From Setomelanomma holmii (taxonomy: Eukaryota > Ascomycota > Dothideomycetes > Pleosporales > Phaeosphaeriaceae), in NCBI GenBank assembly GCA_010015745.1, contig ML978190.1:201022-265021 (forward strand): DNA of 64,000 bases. The letters are read 5' to 3'. The notes beneath the pieces were generated by a model. That model saw only the letters and a program-made list of their open reading frames with translations. It searched no databases and was not told the origin of the DNA. The position numbers were made by a program, and so were the translations under genes. Below are positions 1 through 10,913 of the stretch, piece after piece; position 1 is the stretch's first letter, and each line of letters opens with the position of its first letter.

Positions 1-447
1 TCTTTCTTCCAAGTCAGCCAAGGCATCAAGGTTGACTTCAATCCCAAGGCGGCAAATGGTTCGAGGCTTGTTGAGGTCACTATTGGCGGCGAGCCTCTAC
101 AGAACGGTACCACATACCAGGTCGTCACCCTCGACTTCCTTGCCGGTGGAGGCGACAACTTCTTCACACCAACCACCGATTTCATCACCTTGGACACGCA
201 GGATGAGGTTCTCGTTCAATACATCCAGTCTCAAAGCCCAGTCAAAATTAAGCTTGATAAGCGTATCGAGGCTGTTGACCGCCAACGGCCGAGCACGCCA
301 GCAGGGGGGAACGGTACCACTAATGGCACTACTCCATCCTCCGCACATCCATCGCAGCCCGTCTCCACTGGTACTGCGGTGCGTTATGGTGCCAGCGCTA
401 TCAGTTTGAGCGTCTTTGGCGGCCTTGCTGGCTTGCTGATGTTTTGA
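1..447 (+). CDS. 5'-nucleotidase C-terminal part, probably GPI-anchored (5' end outside window)
   Basis: The reading frame is open from base 1 to a TGA at 445-447, giving about 148 residues of the 3' end of a gene. It carries the C-terminal 5'-nucleotidase signature: QVSQGIKVDF, then VTIGGEPLQNGTTYQVVTLDF and LAGGGDNF, which in this family forms the nucleoside-binding part of a secreted or surface UshA/CD73-like phosphohydrolase. A Ser/Thr/Pro-rich spacer (roughly residues 98-122) follows, and then a hydrophobic C-terminal tail (SAISLSVFGGLAGLLMF). That arrangement is typical of a GPI-anchor signal, so the enzyme probably sits on the plasma membrane or wall. The metallophosphoesterase domain lies upstream of the window. 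The family call is confident; GPI anchoring is inferred from the tail. Confidence 0.85.
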   Translation, partial: SFFQVSQGIKVDFNPKAANGSRLVEVTIGGEPLQNGTTYQVVTLDFLAGGGDNFFTPTTDFITLDTQDEVLVQYIQSQSPVKIKLDKRIEAVDRQRPSTPAGGNGTTNGTTPSSAHPSQPVSTGTAVRYGASAISLSVFGGLAGLLMF

Positions 448-1158
448 GTTTGCGCATCACGAAAATGTATGATAATGGCGAATGATGCATAACGCGATGG
501 ATGTCAAGCAGTCAAAAACAATAATATGATATATGTCACCCACGAGTCCCGTCCGCTGAGTACTAGCCTACAATGCCCTTTTGACCAATGCGAAAGTTCA
601 ATTGTACAATGCTTTTCCAGGCATGGCACGCTTGGAATTGTTTCATTTGTCTGAGGCGGATGAACACAATGCTTTTGTTTCTGACGAATTAAGTCCCAAG
701 AGCAACGTATTTGAGACAAACAAATATTGATTGTTAGCTCCAGCACACCAAGCCAGGAGCCGCACGCCACCAGCCCTCACCAAAACGTCGACATCGCCTG
801 CATGTACACCACCAGAAATCGTCGACTGCCCGGTTAGGCGTACTAGCTTGAAATCACCCGCAGTTTCAGTTTAGCAACTCGGCTTGACACTTTTTGCAGC
901 CTTTCACTTTAGTCGCCAGTCGTCCTGAGAAGACATACGCGCAGTCGCAGATCACAATTCACCAGACTCGATCACTCTGGTAGATACCTTGCCAGATCGA
1001 GGGTAGTTTCTCAGCTTCCAAGTAACTACAATCTCCTATTCGTCACTACCGAGAGGTCTCAACTCCTGTTAGGGCAGTCAACCTCAACATCTCCAGCCAC
1101 TTATTCTTTTACCACAACCAAATTATTAATCGCTGGACAAAACTACAAGCCGTACACA
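448..1158. other. Intergenic, no gene seen
   Basis: This stretch lies between the nucleotidase stop and the first exon of the CCCH/RGG gene. The only open frames are short and show no recognisable domain. The half nearest position 1158 probably contains the promoter and 5' leader of the downstream gene. Confidence 0.5.
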
Positions 1159-4100
1159 ATGTCGCAAGATTGAACAACCACAAACGTCATTGGCAAGCTT
1201 CGACGTAGCATACGTATCGCCTCGCAAGCTCCAGCTGCTCACGAATCGACTCCGGTACCGACTACTAAGCGACGGAAGCATACCGTTACCACCGCCAAGC
1301 CTGCAGCAGGGCAAAAGCACGACACAAGGGTCCATGTTGGGGATATTTCTTCGGGCGAAAAGCTTGTAAAACATGGAGCCTCTTTGGACGTAAGTAGACG
1401 CGATGAGATAGTATGTGACATATGTAACTAACTTGCTTGTAAAGCCGGGCGTCAACCGACCGAAGCGAAAGAAGGTCGAGAAGAATAAGAACGTCTCTCA
1501 AATCACAGCGCTCGACTTTAAACATACGGCTGCGGCAGACAAATTCTCGCCCCGGATCTCAACGTCAACGCCTTCTTCAAAATCTGACAACCATGACATC
1601 TCGCCCGTAAGCAATGCCACCGCCCTTCCGGCCTTTCTCGGTGACCCAAATGTGGCGCAAGCACATGAAGAATACGAGGAAGCACAAGCTGCAATTCAGC
1701 GAAATCCGAGCAACCGTCAAACTTCGCCCGTTCCGCGCGTATGGACGGACAATGTCTTTGCTCGAAGTAGATCTCAGACTTCAGAAGAATCGAACTTTGA
1801 ATTTGCTTCCTCGACAACGGCTAGAAGTTCGACGCAGACCAAGTCAAACTCAAAGCAGGCGACAGTAGAAGATGTATCAGAGAGTGAGGATGCGACTTCA
1901 TCTCCTCTTTCAGTCGACGCTCTAAATACGGCGCACCATGTCGATTCGAACACGGGTTCTGAAGGCGACGAGCCCTCGATTGGCTTGACTCGGAAAATGA
2001 CCGGACTCTCGACACTACCAAAGAGATTTAGTGTTAGCTCTCTCACACCGCTTGACTTCATATTGGAGGATCATGACGACAAGTGCCTTTTCGACAATTT
2101 TACCCGGCGTCTATCGAGTGCCGCCATGGCCCTAGCAAACAAGGACCACGCTTCCTTCGACAGCGACGAGTCTGGCAACACAGAAAAGAATGTAAGAAGC
2201 GACACCTCGCGAACAGATACTCCCACTTCGGTTGAATCACACCATGAGTTGGTCTCAAACCTGGAGCAAATGATGGACCGAGCAGCAAGATATTAGGAAC
2301 AGAGCCGACAAGCACTCGAAGAACTCGCAACAATCAGAAAGTTGGAAGCTGAGCGATTAGCAACATTGATCGCCACACAGCCACCATCTGCCCCACAACC
2401 AGTGAGCTCATGGAACGACCGAGCGGCTTGGGGTCAGATTGCATCTGAAGCAGTACTTTACGGCCATATGCAAGCTTTTCACACGTATAATCTACTATGG
2501 TCTGGCCAAAATGGCTTGCAACCGGGCCGACAGGCGAAGGCTTTCAGAGAAATAGAGCGACCTCAAGACTTCTATAAGGAAGTGATAGAGCCCACAGATT
2601 TTCCAGGACTATTCTGCTCAACGGTATCATTGATGGAAGACAAGTTGCTTTGCCCCGGCGTAATATCAATGAGCAATCAAGAGATGAACCACTGCCTTCA
2701 TGCCCATGAGACACTTTATAGAAGAGCACTCAGGTCGTGTAGGTGGCAGGTAAATCTGGGCAATACTGAGCGAGAATCGCAATATATGTGGGTAATTGGT
2801 AAGGAGCGGCAACGTCTAGAGGGGTTGCAGAAATCACAGGAACAACCAGCTCAGCCAACTTATCCCCTCTTTGGAAAGGTACGAGTCGTCACTATCTCGC
2901 AGCCAGATAACCGGAATCGTGCGAACTCCTATAACATGAACTGGGAGTACACGCCGGCAGAACGAAGGTATGTAACCGGGTTTGGACGAATAAGCGAAAG
3001 ATCACTAACACGACTGCAGATCCTCGATCATCGCGCTTCCAACTGACCACACTTACAAACCAAGCCAGCCCGTTATATTTGCCCAGGCAACTGGAAGGCC
3101 TCAGTCTGCGCAGGTGCCACCGACACCAACTGGTCAGAATGATGCAAACATTTGCCAGCACTTCCTGAGAGGCCATTGCAAATTTGGGGACAACTGTAAA
3201 AAGAGCCATGTCCAGCCACATGTTCAGAATGTAGTCTCTCAGCCATCGCAACCCGAGAGCCCTCAAACCCGCAAGCTAAACGAGCAGGTTGACTATCTCT
3301 GCAACATAGTCAACGGCGTGTCTGGACTTCCACTCCTGAAGGCCATCCACCCTGATACAACTGCCGAGCTCGCTCATTATCTCCGAGATGTGACGAGCAA
3401 GCTGACGGTAACCATCCGCTTTTCTGATGCGTCAAACGTAGCTGCATCGCGCTGGAACCAGAACAAGGAAGCTCTAACGTGTCATGAATCGCTCAGACGT
3501 TGGCATTCCTCCCTTGCAAAAGGACAAGTTGGCCTTATGTCAGAACTTCTTGACATTGCTGCTATAGAACTGGAGGCGACACTACATGCAATCATGTACA
3601 AACTGCCGCCGCAGAGATGGTCTCTTGCCCGAAGAAATTAGAACGGGAATGGCTTCGGCAGCAACGGAAACGATGTAAGTAACAGAAAGAATAAGAAGAA
3701 GAAGAATGGAAGAGGAGGAGATGATGGAAATTACAACGACAGAAATCATGGCCGCGGCGGGAATTTTGGCAATGGTGGCCATCACAATTTTGGCCAAGGG
3801 GGTGGGAACGCACGCAACGGCCGTGGCGGCGGTGACCGTGGAAGAAGACGTGACAATAATGGAGAGAACAGGGGTGGAAACGTTGATCATCGCAGAGGCG
3901 GTGGCGGAGGAAGAGGACGAGGACGCGGAAGAGGCTTTTAGACACCATCCGGACATTCGCTGATACGTGCGTAGGCATCGCACTCCACCTACAATAATGT
4001 GCGTGAACGAGCAGCACGCGAAGACCGGATCAATAAGACTTCCCTGGGCCACCGCGGAAATCGGCTCAACAATGCTCTGGACCGAATCATTGCGAAAGGT

Positions 4101-4697
4101 GGTCGAACGCCGAAGAAGGGGATGGAAGGCGGGCTAGACTGGATGATTGAGCAGGGTGCAGGCCTGGATAATGAGGCCTGGATAATGAGGAAGAGGAGTT
4201 TGAACGGGTATTTCTTCGCACATTTCATCAGCGGAAATACACGCTAACAAAGCACAGCAAAGCAGTAACAACGAGCTCGACTCTCCAACTCACAGAAAAC
4301 CAACACGAACCTCATCACTCCTCTATCCGACTCTTCCCTTGACCTCTCCAACGCTTTTTGCCCCCATCACCGGCTCGTATGACACTTCCACCCAGGGCTA
4401 TCGCAAGTTGCCTGGCGAGCTGACGAAGATGAGATGCTCACTGAGGAACACGTCAATTCGGAGTGGATCAAAATCGAAGCGGAAAGGAAAGCCAAGGCTG
4501 AAGAAGAAGAGCGGAAGAAGGCTGAAGAAGAAGCAAGGGACACTTCCCAAGAGCCTTTCTGTCATAGTTGCCGGCAGCATGGGCATAAGAAGCATGAATG
4601 TCCGATCAGGGGAGGTGGTAGAGGTGGCGGCAGTAACGCACGTGGTAGTAGGGGATGTAGAGGCCGACGAAGTAGAGGAGGGAGAGGGCAATCCTGA
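1159..4697 (+). pseudogene. CCCH zinc finger / RGG-box / CCHC-knuckle RNA-binding-type gene interrupted by in-frame stops and frameshifts
   Basis: Two good introns (1390-1444, GTAAGT to CTAAC to AAG; 2968-3019, GTATGT to CTAAC to CAG) join three exons (1159-1389, 1445-2967, 3020 onward) into one phase-consistent frame. That frame contains a TGA at 1171 and TAGs at 2294, 3639, 3939 and 3972. Each is one C-to-T change from CGA or CAG, and glutamine suits each TAG context. Visible parts are a basic N-terminus, a Ser/Thr-rich region, a helical middle, a CCCH finger (CQHFLRGHCKFGDNCKKSH, near 3153), an RGG/GGN-rich stretch (3642-3938) and a basic segment. A 14-bp tandem duplication (4162-4189) then shifts the frame. 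After another shift a CCHC knuckle (CHSCRQHGHKKHECP, near 4554) and a second RGG tail end at 4697. The domains suggest RNA binding. The locus is either a decaying pseudogene, which I prefer, or a gene depending on TAG readthrough. The family is not recognised. Confidence 0.6.
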
Positions 4698-5123
4698 GTG
4701 ATTGTCTGTGTAGAGTCGCTGTGTATTAGTATCCTGCGAGCTTTGGGATGTTCATCTTATTTTTTGAGTGATTTAGCCATCGTTAGCATCAAATTTTGAT
4801 TCAATGTCGTTGTCCAGTCTTGCGCGTAATTCCACGTAAGGTCTTGCGAACGATCCATCAGTGGCTAGTCTGGCTGGGTGAATACCATGGGAATGTGGTC
4901 GTGCGTATGCCTAAGATGAATGAGATGAGAGCAGGAAATCAAACGGTACCTTTGCGCGGTGCACTTAGTGAAAGTGAAAGGTGCCCATCACGACGTGCCC
5001 GAGGGCTATGCCATCACAGCAAAGACCTTTCAGTCGCCTCGCTAATATTTCGAAAAAAACTCCACAACCGGGCCTCTCAATCTACTGTCAGTCTCAACCA
5101 TTTCAACTCGTTCCAAGGACACG
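4698..5123. other. Intergenic, no gene seen
   Basis: This is the spacer between the broken RGG gene and the next intact frame. Open frames here are short and lack domain signatures. It probably holds the promoter of the gene starting at 5124. Confidence 0.5.
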
Positions 5124-5855
5124 ATGAAAACCCCACAGATTCGCAAGAAGAAGATGAAGCTCGTGCTTGGCATAGACCGAGACACTTCCCGCAGCCTCAC
5201 ATCCGCCCCAATATCCGAATGCGTCCCGAACACGCCCGCCGAGCCCTCAATCTTCGACTTCACGTTCGAAGACTACAAAGCCGCTGGCCTTAACATCGCC
5301 GAACAACACTCGCTCATCGGCAAGATCCGGGAAGAAGTGCCAATCATTGAGCGGGATGAGGTCGATGGTCTGCTGCTGTCTCAAGCAGCGAAGCAGCTTG
5401 AAATGTGTATCTTCCCAATGTGCAATATGATGCGTATCGATCCCAATGCCATCAAGCGCATGCTTGATTCAGAGTTCAAGAAGGCATACGGAGAGGATGC
5501 AGAGCAGGAGAAGGAGATTGAGATGAGTGTGGAGATGGACGAACCGAAGCAGCAAGAAATGCAGGATATGCATGTGGGGGATGTCGGAATGGAAGTCAAG
5601 CGTGAAGAGTCTATGGCAGCGACTGGGGTAATGGAAACGAGTGTGTTTGATGATCAGTTTCGAGTTGGCAGCGAGCCTGCGCTGGCTGATGAGACGCCAA
5701 GCAAGAAGCAGAAGAAGGGCAAGGCAAATGCCATGCAGACGGCGATCAAGGCGTACCAGACGAGGAGGAAGAAGGGGAGGAAGGGCTTCAGGATCTTGAC
5801 GCTGAGGTCGAAAGCGGTGGTGGAGAAGTGGGCGGAGCTTGAGGGTAATGCTTAG
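5124..5855 (+). CDS. Hypothetical basic/acidic protein, possibly nuclear
   Basis: This is a single-exon frame of 243 residues that I do not recognise. The N-terminus is short and basic (MKTPQIRKKKMK). Residues about 45-125 look folded and helical, with FDFTFEDYKAAG, REEVPIIERDEVDG and QAAKQLEMCIFPMCNMMRID. The middle is acidic and methionine/glutamate-rich. The C-terminal third is lysine-rich, with two clusters resembling nuclear localisation signals (PSKKQKKGK near residue 191 and TRRKKGRKG near residue 212). The first ATG is used; it follows CCAAGGACACG, an acceptable fungal context. The frame contains no stop or shift, in contrast to the broken neighbour upstream. A nuclear location is inferred from composition only. 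Confidence 0.65.
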   Translation: MKTPQIRKKKMKLVLGIDRDTSRSLTSAPISECVPNTPAEPSIFDFTFEDYKAAGLNIAEQHSLIGKIREEVPIIERDEVDGLLLSQAAKQLEMCIFPMCNMMRIDPNAIKRMLDSEFKKAYGEDAEQEKEIEMSVEMDEPKQQEMQDMHVGDVGMEVKREESMAATGVMETSVFDDQFRVGSEPALADETPSKKQKKGKANAMQTAIKAYQTRRKKGRKGFRILTLRSKAVVEKWAELEGNA

Positions 5856-7541
5856 GGACATACCAGGGGAGAAGGAGGAGCACATGTTGGCGTAGAACTT
5901 TGTACTACGATACTGAAATCGGGCGCAATGGTAGCGAGAGCAGCGGGAAAGAGCATTACCGCTCTACATTTGACATGAAAATGTTGCGATGTTCAAGTGA
6001 TTCGTCCAACGTTGGAGTCAACATGGTGGGAGATGACAAACTGGTCGAGCGGAGGTCATGACGTCACCTCATGCCGAGCCCATAACCCGCGACGCGCCGC
6101 GTCTTCACCACAACAACACCGACTGCACAAGGGTCCGACCCCCTCAAACGCGTATATCGCCCTTCTCAGACTTTGACAATGAGGTCCGTATAACATCAAT
6201 CATGTATATGTAAATCCAATTCCTCGGTACAGTGCTTATAAAGAGCTCAACGATACGATGTTCTATCTCTGGAGCCAATGCCATTCATGGCTTCGACTCA
6301 AGGTCGACTTTCCCGGGGTCTAGGCTGGCAGGTTTCTCGAGGCCCGTCTTTTCAATTTGTTCCGCATGTCATTTTTGGTTTTTAGTTGCCCTGTTTGCTG
6401 TTAATTTACCGCAGCTTCCGCACTGCCGCACATCATTCTGCTTTGCTTTGTCTTAGTTTCGCGAATCTTTTTTTTTCTGTCTTCAAAATGCTTAGCTCGA
6501 TTCTACCTTCGAGGACGTTCCTTATCTGCGCTTCCGTTGACGGTCTTTTCCTTGCTAGTTTCTCAGTTCGCTATCGTCGTTTATCTACTCAAGTGGCTCG
6601 TTCCACCTAGAACTTACAAAGCGGTATTCAGAAAACAGTCTTTCGTCCGTCCGGTGCAATGATTGGTGAATACTGACTGGACATGCATGTCCGACCTAAG
6701 CGATATGCTGATGAAGTCATTGCGGCCAATAAAGTAAAGCCTCATGAAGCGCGTGTCACTTCACCACCATGGTCGCTCATCTAGGCTGCAGCCACGCTAT
6801 CTCTTTGTCGAAATATCTGTTCACTATCCTTGGCTGGGAATTTGGAGCGGAAGATTAGATCATTAGGTTGTCATAACGTCGTGGTGTTGAGCCGCCTGCG
6901 CTCTGAGCACCGGACGCAAAATACAGTGCGATACTTACAAGATGTAAATACAGTGCGATACTTACAAGATGTCTGCCTACCGCATACATAAGTGACTTCG
7001 AGGCATCTCCCACAAGAGAGAATTGTTCGATGCTGTCCACACATATCCAATATGGAAGTAACCTGCATCGTTGTGCTGGTGTGAGGGCGCAAAGGCTGCA
7101 ATGCTGCGCAGAAATTGCGGGACCCCACCCTTCGACCAGTCTTTGGCGTGACCGCCACCTCAGCCTCCTAAGAGACACAAGTGTACACGCGACAATGAGC
7201 CGTTCACTTATCCCAAGCAGAAACACGGCAAGTCTGAATATGCATCGCGCACATCACACCAAAGTCATGCGCGCGTTGAGCCGCAGACAGTGGGTGTATT
7301 TCGCAATACAATAAAAGCTTGAGTCCAGTCACAGTGCAGACTGAGGCTTGTGGTGTAGCGAAGACTGTATTGCGTGACATTACTAGGCGATTTGAACTTG
7401 ACCCCAGACTCAACGCTCGCTAAACAACCCATTAACCCAAGTATATCTCACGAACCATCCATTCTAGTCGTGAAAAGTAATTTAATCCAAAACAGATCCT
7501 CCTCCATCTCATTCTCACTACCCTCCCCACCCACACAGCCC
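5856..7541. other. Long intergenic stretch with a short tandem duplication
   Basis: There is no convincing gene in these 1.7 kb; the open frames on both strands are under 125 codons and compositionally random. The only structure I see is a two-copy tandem repeat of about 27 bp at 6920-6972 (listed separately). Confidence 0.5.
6920..6972. repeat. 27-bp tandem duplication, two copies
   Basis: AATACAGTGCGATACTTACA begins at 6920 and again at 6947, and each copy continues with AGATGT. The copies are identical over at least 26 bp. This looks like a small replication-slippage duplication in non-coding DNA. Confidence 0.85.
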
Positions 7542-10500
7542 CTACGACAGCGTGCCTTGCCTGTTCCTCTCCGTGCCAGCAGGTGCCGTGCCAACGTGGT
7601 CAACAGCCTCTTGCTCTTCCGCACGAGACTTCAATTCTCCCTCAAGACCTGACGTTCTGGCGCGCATCGGACTAGTTGCATCGGCCGCGCTGTCATCGAC
7701 ATCAAGTTCCTTCTGCTTGCGCCGCACAGTCGAGAGACTAGCAACACTCGCATCGTCGCCCTCGTTCTTCTTGCGCTCGCCCTCGCTGTTGATGACCTCA
7801 ATAGTGACGTCCGTATTATCTTTGCTGAAGACGCGCAGACCGACGACTGCGACGGCGTTCCATGGGTCGCGCTCGAACTCGTCTTCATCTTCGACGTATG
7901 GATAGCGGGCGCCATTGTACCATACGTAGCGGATGTGATGGCGGTCGGCAAGCATCTTGTCAGCCTCATCTTCGGAGGACATGCCAGAGTCGAGTAAGCA
8001 TGGGCCGTCGATCTCGGAGTCCCAGGACGAGTCGTCGGAGTAGGGGTCAGGCGTGTACATGCCGTGGTGGGCGCGGTTTGAACTGATGCTCGTGCTATGA
8101 CCACGAGTGACTTGAATACCGGGTCGCAGGCCTGGGATCGGAGTCAACGTTGCCTTGCGAGAGGGCGCCGGCGATTTGCGATCTGGGCGCGGGCTATAGG
8201 GGCGCTGCAAAGGTGTACCAGGACGGAACTCGTCAGTCATGGGAGTAGGGATTGGCGAATCAGTAGTCGCGCCATCGTTGTATCCATCCCGTCCGTTGTA
8301 CCCATCCCTTCCATTGTATCCGTCGCGACCATTGTAGCCATCGCGACCCTGATACGCGCCGGGCAATTCAGCGTTGTAGCCGCCCCGGCCCTGGAGTTCA
8401 CCAGGCATATTTTGGTTGTAGCCTCCTCTGCCATGGAGCTCGCCAGGCATATTCTGATTGTATCCACCACGACCTTGGAATCCATGCGAAGTAGCAGCTG
8501 GTGTGCTTTGAGCGGTGTTGTACCCGCCTCGACCTTGAAGTGCTTCGCCCATGGCAGAAGTGTGCATATCGCGGTTGTATCCTCCACGGCCCTGAAGAGC
8601 TCCAGGAATAGCCGCATTGTAGCCATCGCGGCCTCGATTGTAGCCTCCTCGACCTTGGAAGCCTCCACTTGGGCTTGACGATCGTTCACGAATCGCGCCT
8701 GTGCTCGATGCACGGTTATGTCTCGACACCAGTGGATGTTGGGGCTTATGCTCGTCCTCGCCGGACTGTTGCGGGATTTCTTCCACGTTGATGCCGAGGC
8801 CGGAAAGATCCTGTAATTTCCTCTCCACCTCCCGCATGTCGCCGCCAGCTCGGTTCATGCGGCGGGTCTCTTTGGCAGCCTTCTTCTGTTCGCGAAGCTT
8901 GGCCTTTTGCCTCAGTTTCTTGCGGTGCTCATGTGAGTTTTTCATCTCTGCCTTCTTGCGCTCAAGTCTGTGCTCTTTGCGACGCTGTGCCTTTTCTTTC
9001 TCCTGTTCTCTAAATTGCCCTTTGGCATGAGCCAAGTCATATGACAAGCCAGTCCCTAGAAGTTTCTCTCGTCGCTTTGTGCATGTAGCTCGGATGACTT
9101 CAATAGGGGTGGGGTTTGGAACCCTGGTAGCCTTGATCTTCAGCAAGACAGTGTAGTTGCCAGCTTCGAGGTCGAGCTCGGTAGAAACGGATCTCTTCAT
9201 GTAGTAAGTGCCGTTGCTGCGCACAATGTATTCTTCTTCGTCATCCTTGTGGAGCCTGAATTGCAAATTGAACTCATACTCTCCTTCTAAACCTTGGTAA
9301 TAGCGATCGTCAAGTTGACTGAGAACGATCACCACTGGGCTGGCTTTGGCTAGCGTAATCTTGAACTTGGTGTCGAGATAGTCAACGCTCCATGGAACAT
9401 TCACGCTCGTCCATTGCTGAGACACAGTCCATTCTGGTCCGAACAGTCGGGTTCGATCAAAGTGTTGGTAGTGGCGCAGCAAGTCTTGATAAGAGATCCA
9501 GAATACGCCGTCATCGCCGAACTTGTGCTTTAGCTTTTGCATCCATTCGGGTGTCCATTCTTCAGAGCCGTCGCTCCAGCGGCCAGTCCACTCCGTCCGA
9601 CCCCAAGGATTGCGCAATTTCAAGAGTCGCTGGCCATCGATCTCGCGAGCCTCCATGATCGAATAGGCGTGCTTTTCTTGTATGCCCCGGCGCTCACCAT
9701 AGACGCCGCCCATCTGGCCACAGCCAAAGAGGAAGGTCTTGTTGACGTTCATGAGCTCTTCGCGCCAGAACTTGTCCTTGTCAAGGATATCAGTGGCGAA
9801 GACCTCCGACGTGACACCCCCCGTCAGATCTTCGATACCCTCCCCGACAAAGCCTCCGTCGATGGCGGAGTAATCACCGTGCGCCTTTGCAAATGCCTTT
9901 TCGAGTAGCGGTAGCCAGGTCTCGTTTGGATCACTGCATTGTGCAAAGTATAGCGCTCTTGAGCCCGTTTGCATGACCATGCGGTATTCTTCTTCTGGTG
10001 TCTTTCGATTCTGCAGCTCGAGCCAATGGTAGCGTTCGATCTTCGCTTCATCGAAGTCCTCCTTGATTAGGTATAGCTTGTCATCGATGACCTCGGAAAT
10101 CCATTCGCCGTCTAAGCAACGTCAGCGCGTGTCTAATGTGGCACAAGATCACTTCGCCTACCTCTGTGGAACACGAAGCCGTACACGCCGACTTGTTCGT
10201 CCCGGGCGACGCACACCCGTTGTATCAATTCCTCCTTGTTGCTTATCGTCGCGAGCGCAGCCATGAACCAACAGTCTCCATCGTTGCCCTGTCGCACGTC
10301 GTTCGCAGTGGCGCCTCCGATATAGAATTGTGGTTTTTCGAAGATGTCCTAGTGTTGTCATTAGCTTTGCGCGATGCGTGTATTGGGGACAGCCTACCTC
10401 TACCCTCTTGACTGACATCGGCTGGAAGTCGGATCGCTCCTTGTCCAGCCCAGTCAGACAGTCGGCCGGTGTATCTAGCAAGGCTTGTGATCGCTTGAAG

Positions 10501-10913
10501 TCGGCCTCAATGTCAAAGTGAGGGTCGCGATACTTTTGGTTCAGCCGGCGGCATTCTTTCACGATCTTTGCGACTTTACTCCTGCACGCTTCAACGGCTT
10601 GCTCGTAAGATGCGAGCGCATTGACTCCGGGAATTGAGCCTTTGGGCGCATGTGCGGCTGCGCGCTTTGCATAGAGATTGTCCGGCAGTATTGTGAAGAT
10701 CTTGCCAGGATGCTTCGTGGTAAACTTGTCCCAGAACTGATCAATGCTTCTCTGCGGCGCATGTTTGCGCGCTGGAAACCCTGGGCGTGACATGATTGGG
10801 TTGTGCGCTGGTGCTTGGTGGTCCTGTACCATGCTTGGTGCTCTCGAGTGTGGTCTCGAACGAGGCTTGGTGATGTTGATAAAGTCGTGGGTGCTCTGGG
10901 AGTCCATCGTCAT
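7542..10913 (-). CDS. Calpain-like cysteine protease with RGGYN repeat tail
   Basis: Three exons (10913-10398, 10348-10162, 10111-7542) with 49- and 50-nt introns (both with GTAGGC donors) encode 1090 residues. The CysPc domain has the full catalytic triad: Cys198 in GDCWFMAAL, His382 in QEKHAYSIM and Asn402 in KLRNPWGR. A C2-like domain III follows (about residues 466-580, starting TSVNVPWSVDYLD). Next come a Lys/Arg/Glu-rich coiled segment (about 600-660), a run of QGRGGYN/GRDGYN repeats (about 719-838) and a disordered acidic tail. Calpains are intracellular Ca-regulated proteases that make limited cuts; the substrate cannot be told from sequence. The protein is longer than simple fungal calpains because of the repeat tail. 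The first ATG at 10913 was chosen; MSRPGF further in is an alternative start. The gene looks intact. Confidence 0.85.
8280..8662 (-). repeat. Coding tandem repeat (Q/G)GR(G/D)GYN in the calpain tail
   Basis: Eleven R(G/D)GYN units occur within about 120 codons. Seven or eight are spaced by variable linkers such as QNMPGEL, which is itself duplicated. Four GRDGYN units run head to tail at the C-terminal end of the array. Gly/Arg/Tyr-rich repeats of this type are common in phase-separating or RNA-binding tails and mutate readily in copy number. Confidence 0.85.

Noticed and set aside
1159..3974. A genome-wide reassigned TAG codon
   Set aside because: Other intact genes in the window end cleanly at TAG (for example the E2 gene), and conserved frames elsewhere do not contain TAG, so global reassignment is not supported.
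3582..4052. Long Ser/Val/Ile-rich minus-strand frames
   Set aside because: They are the complement of the RGG/GGN-rich coding stretch; the low complexity explains their length.
8237..8713. Frames on both strands over the calpain repeat region
   Set aside because: They are shadows of the RGGYN repeat array in other frames, with no independent coding evidence.
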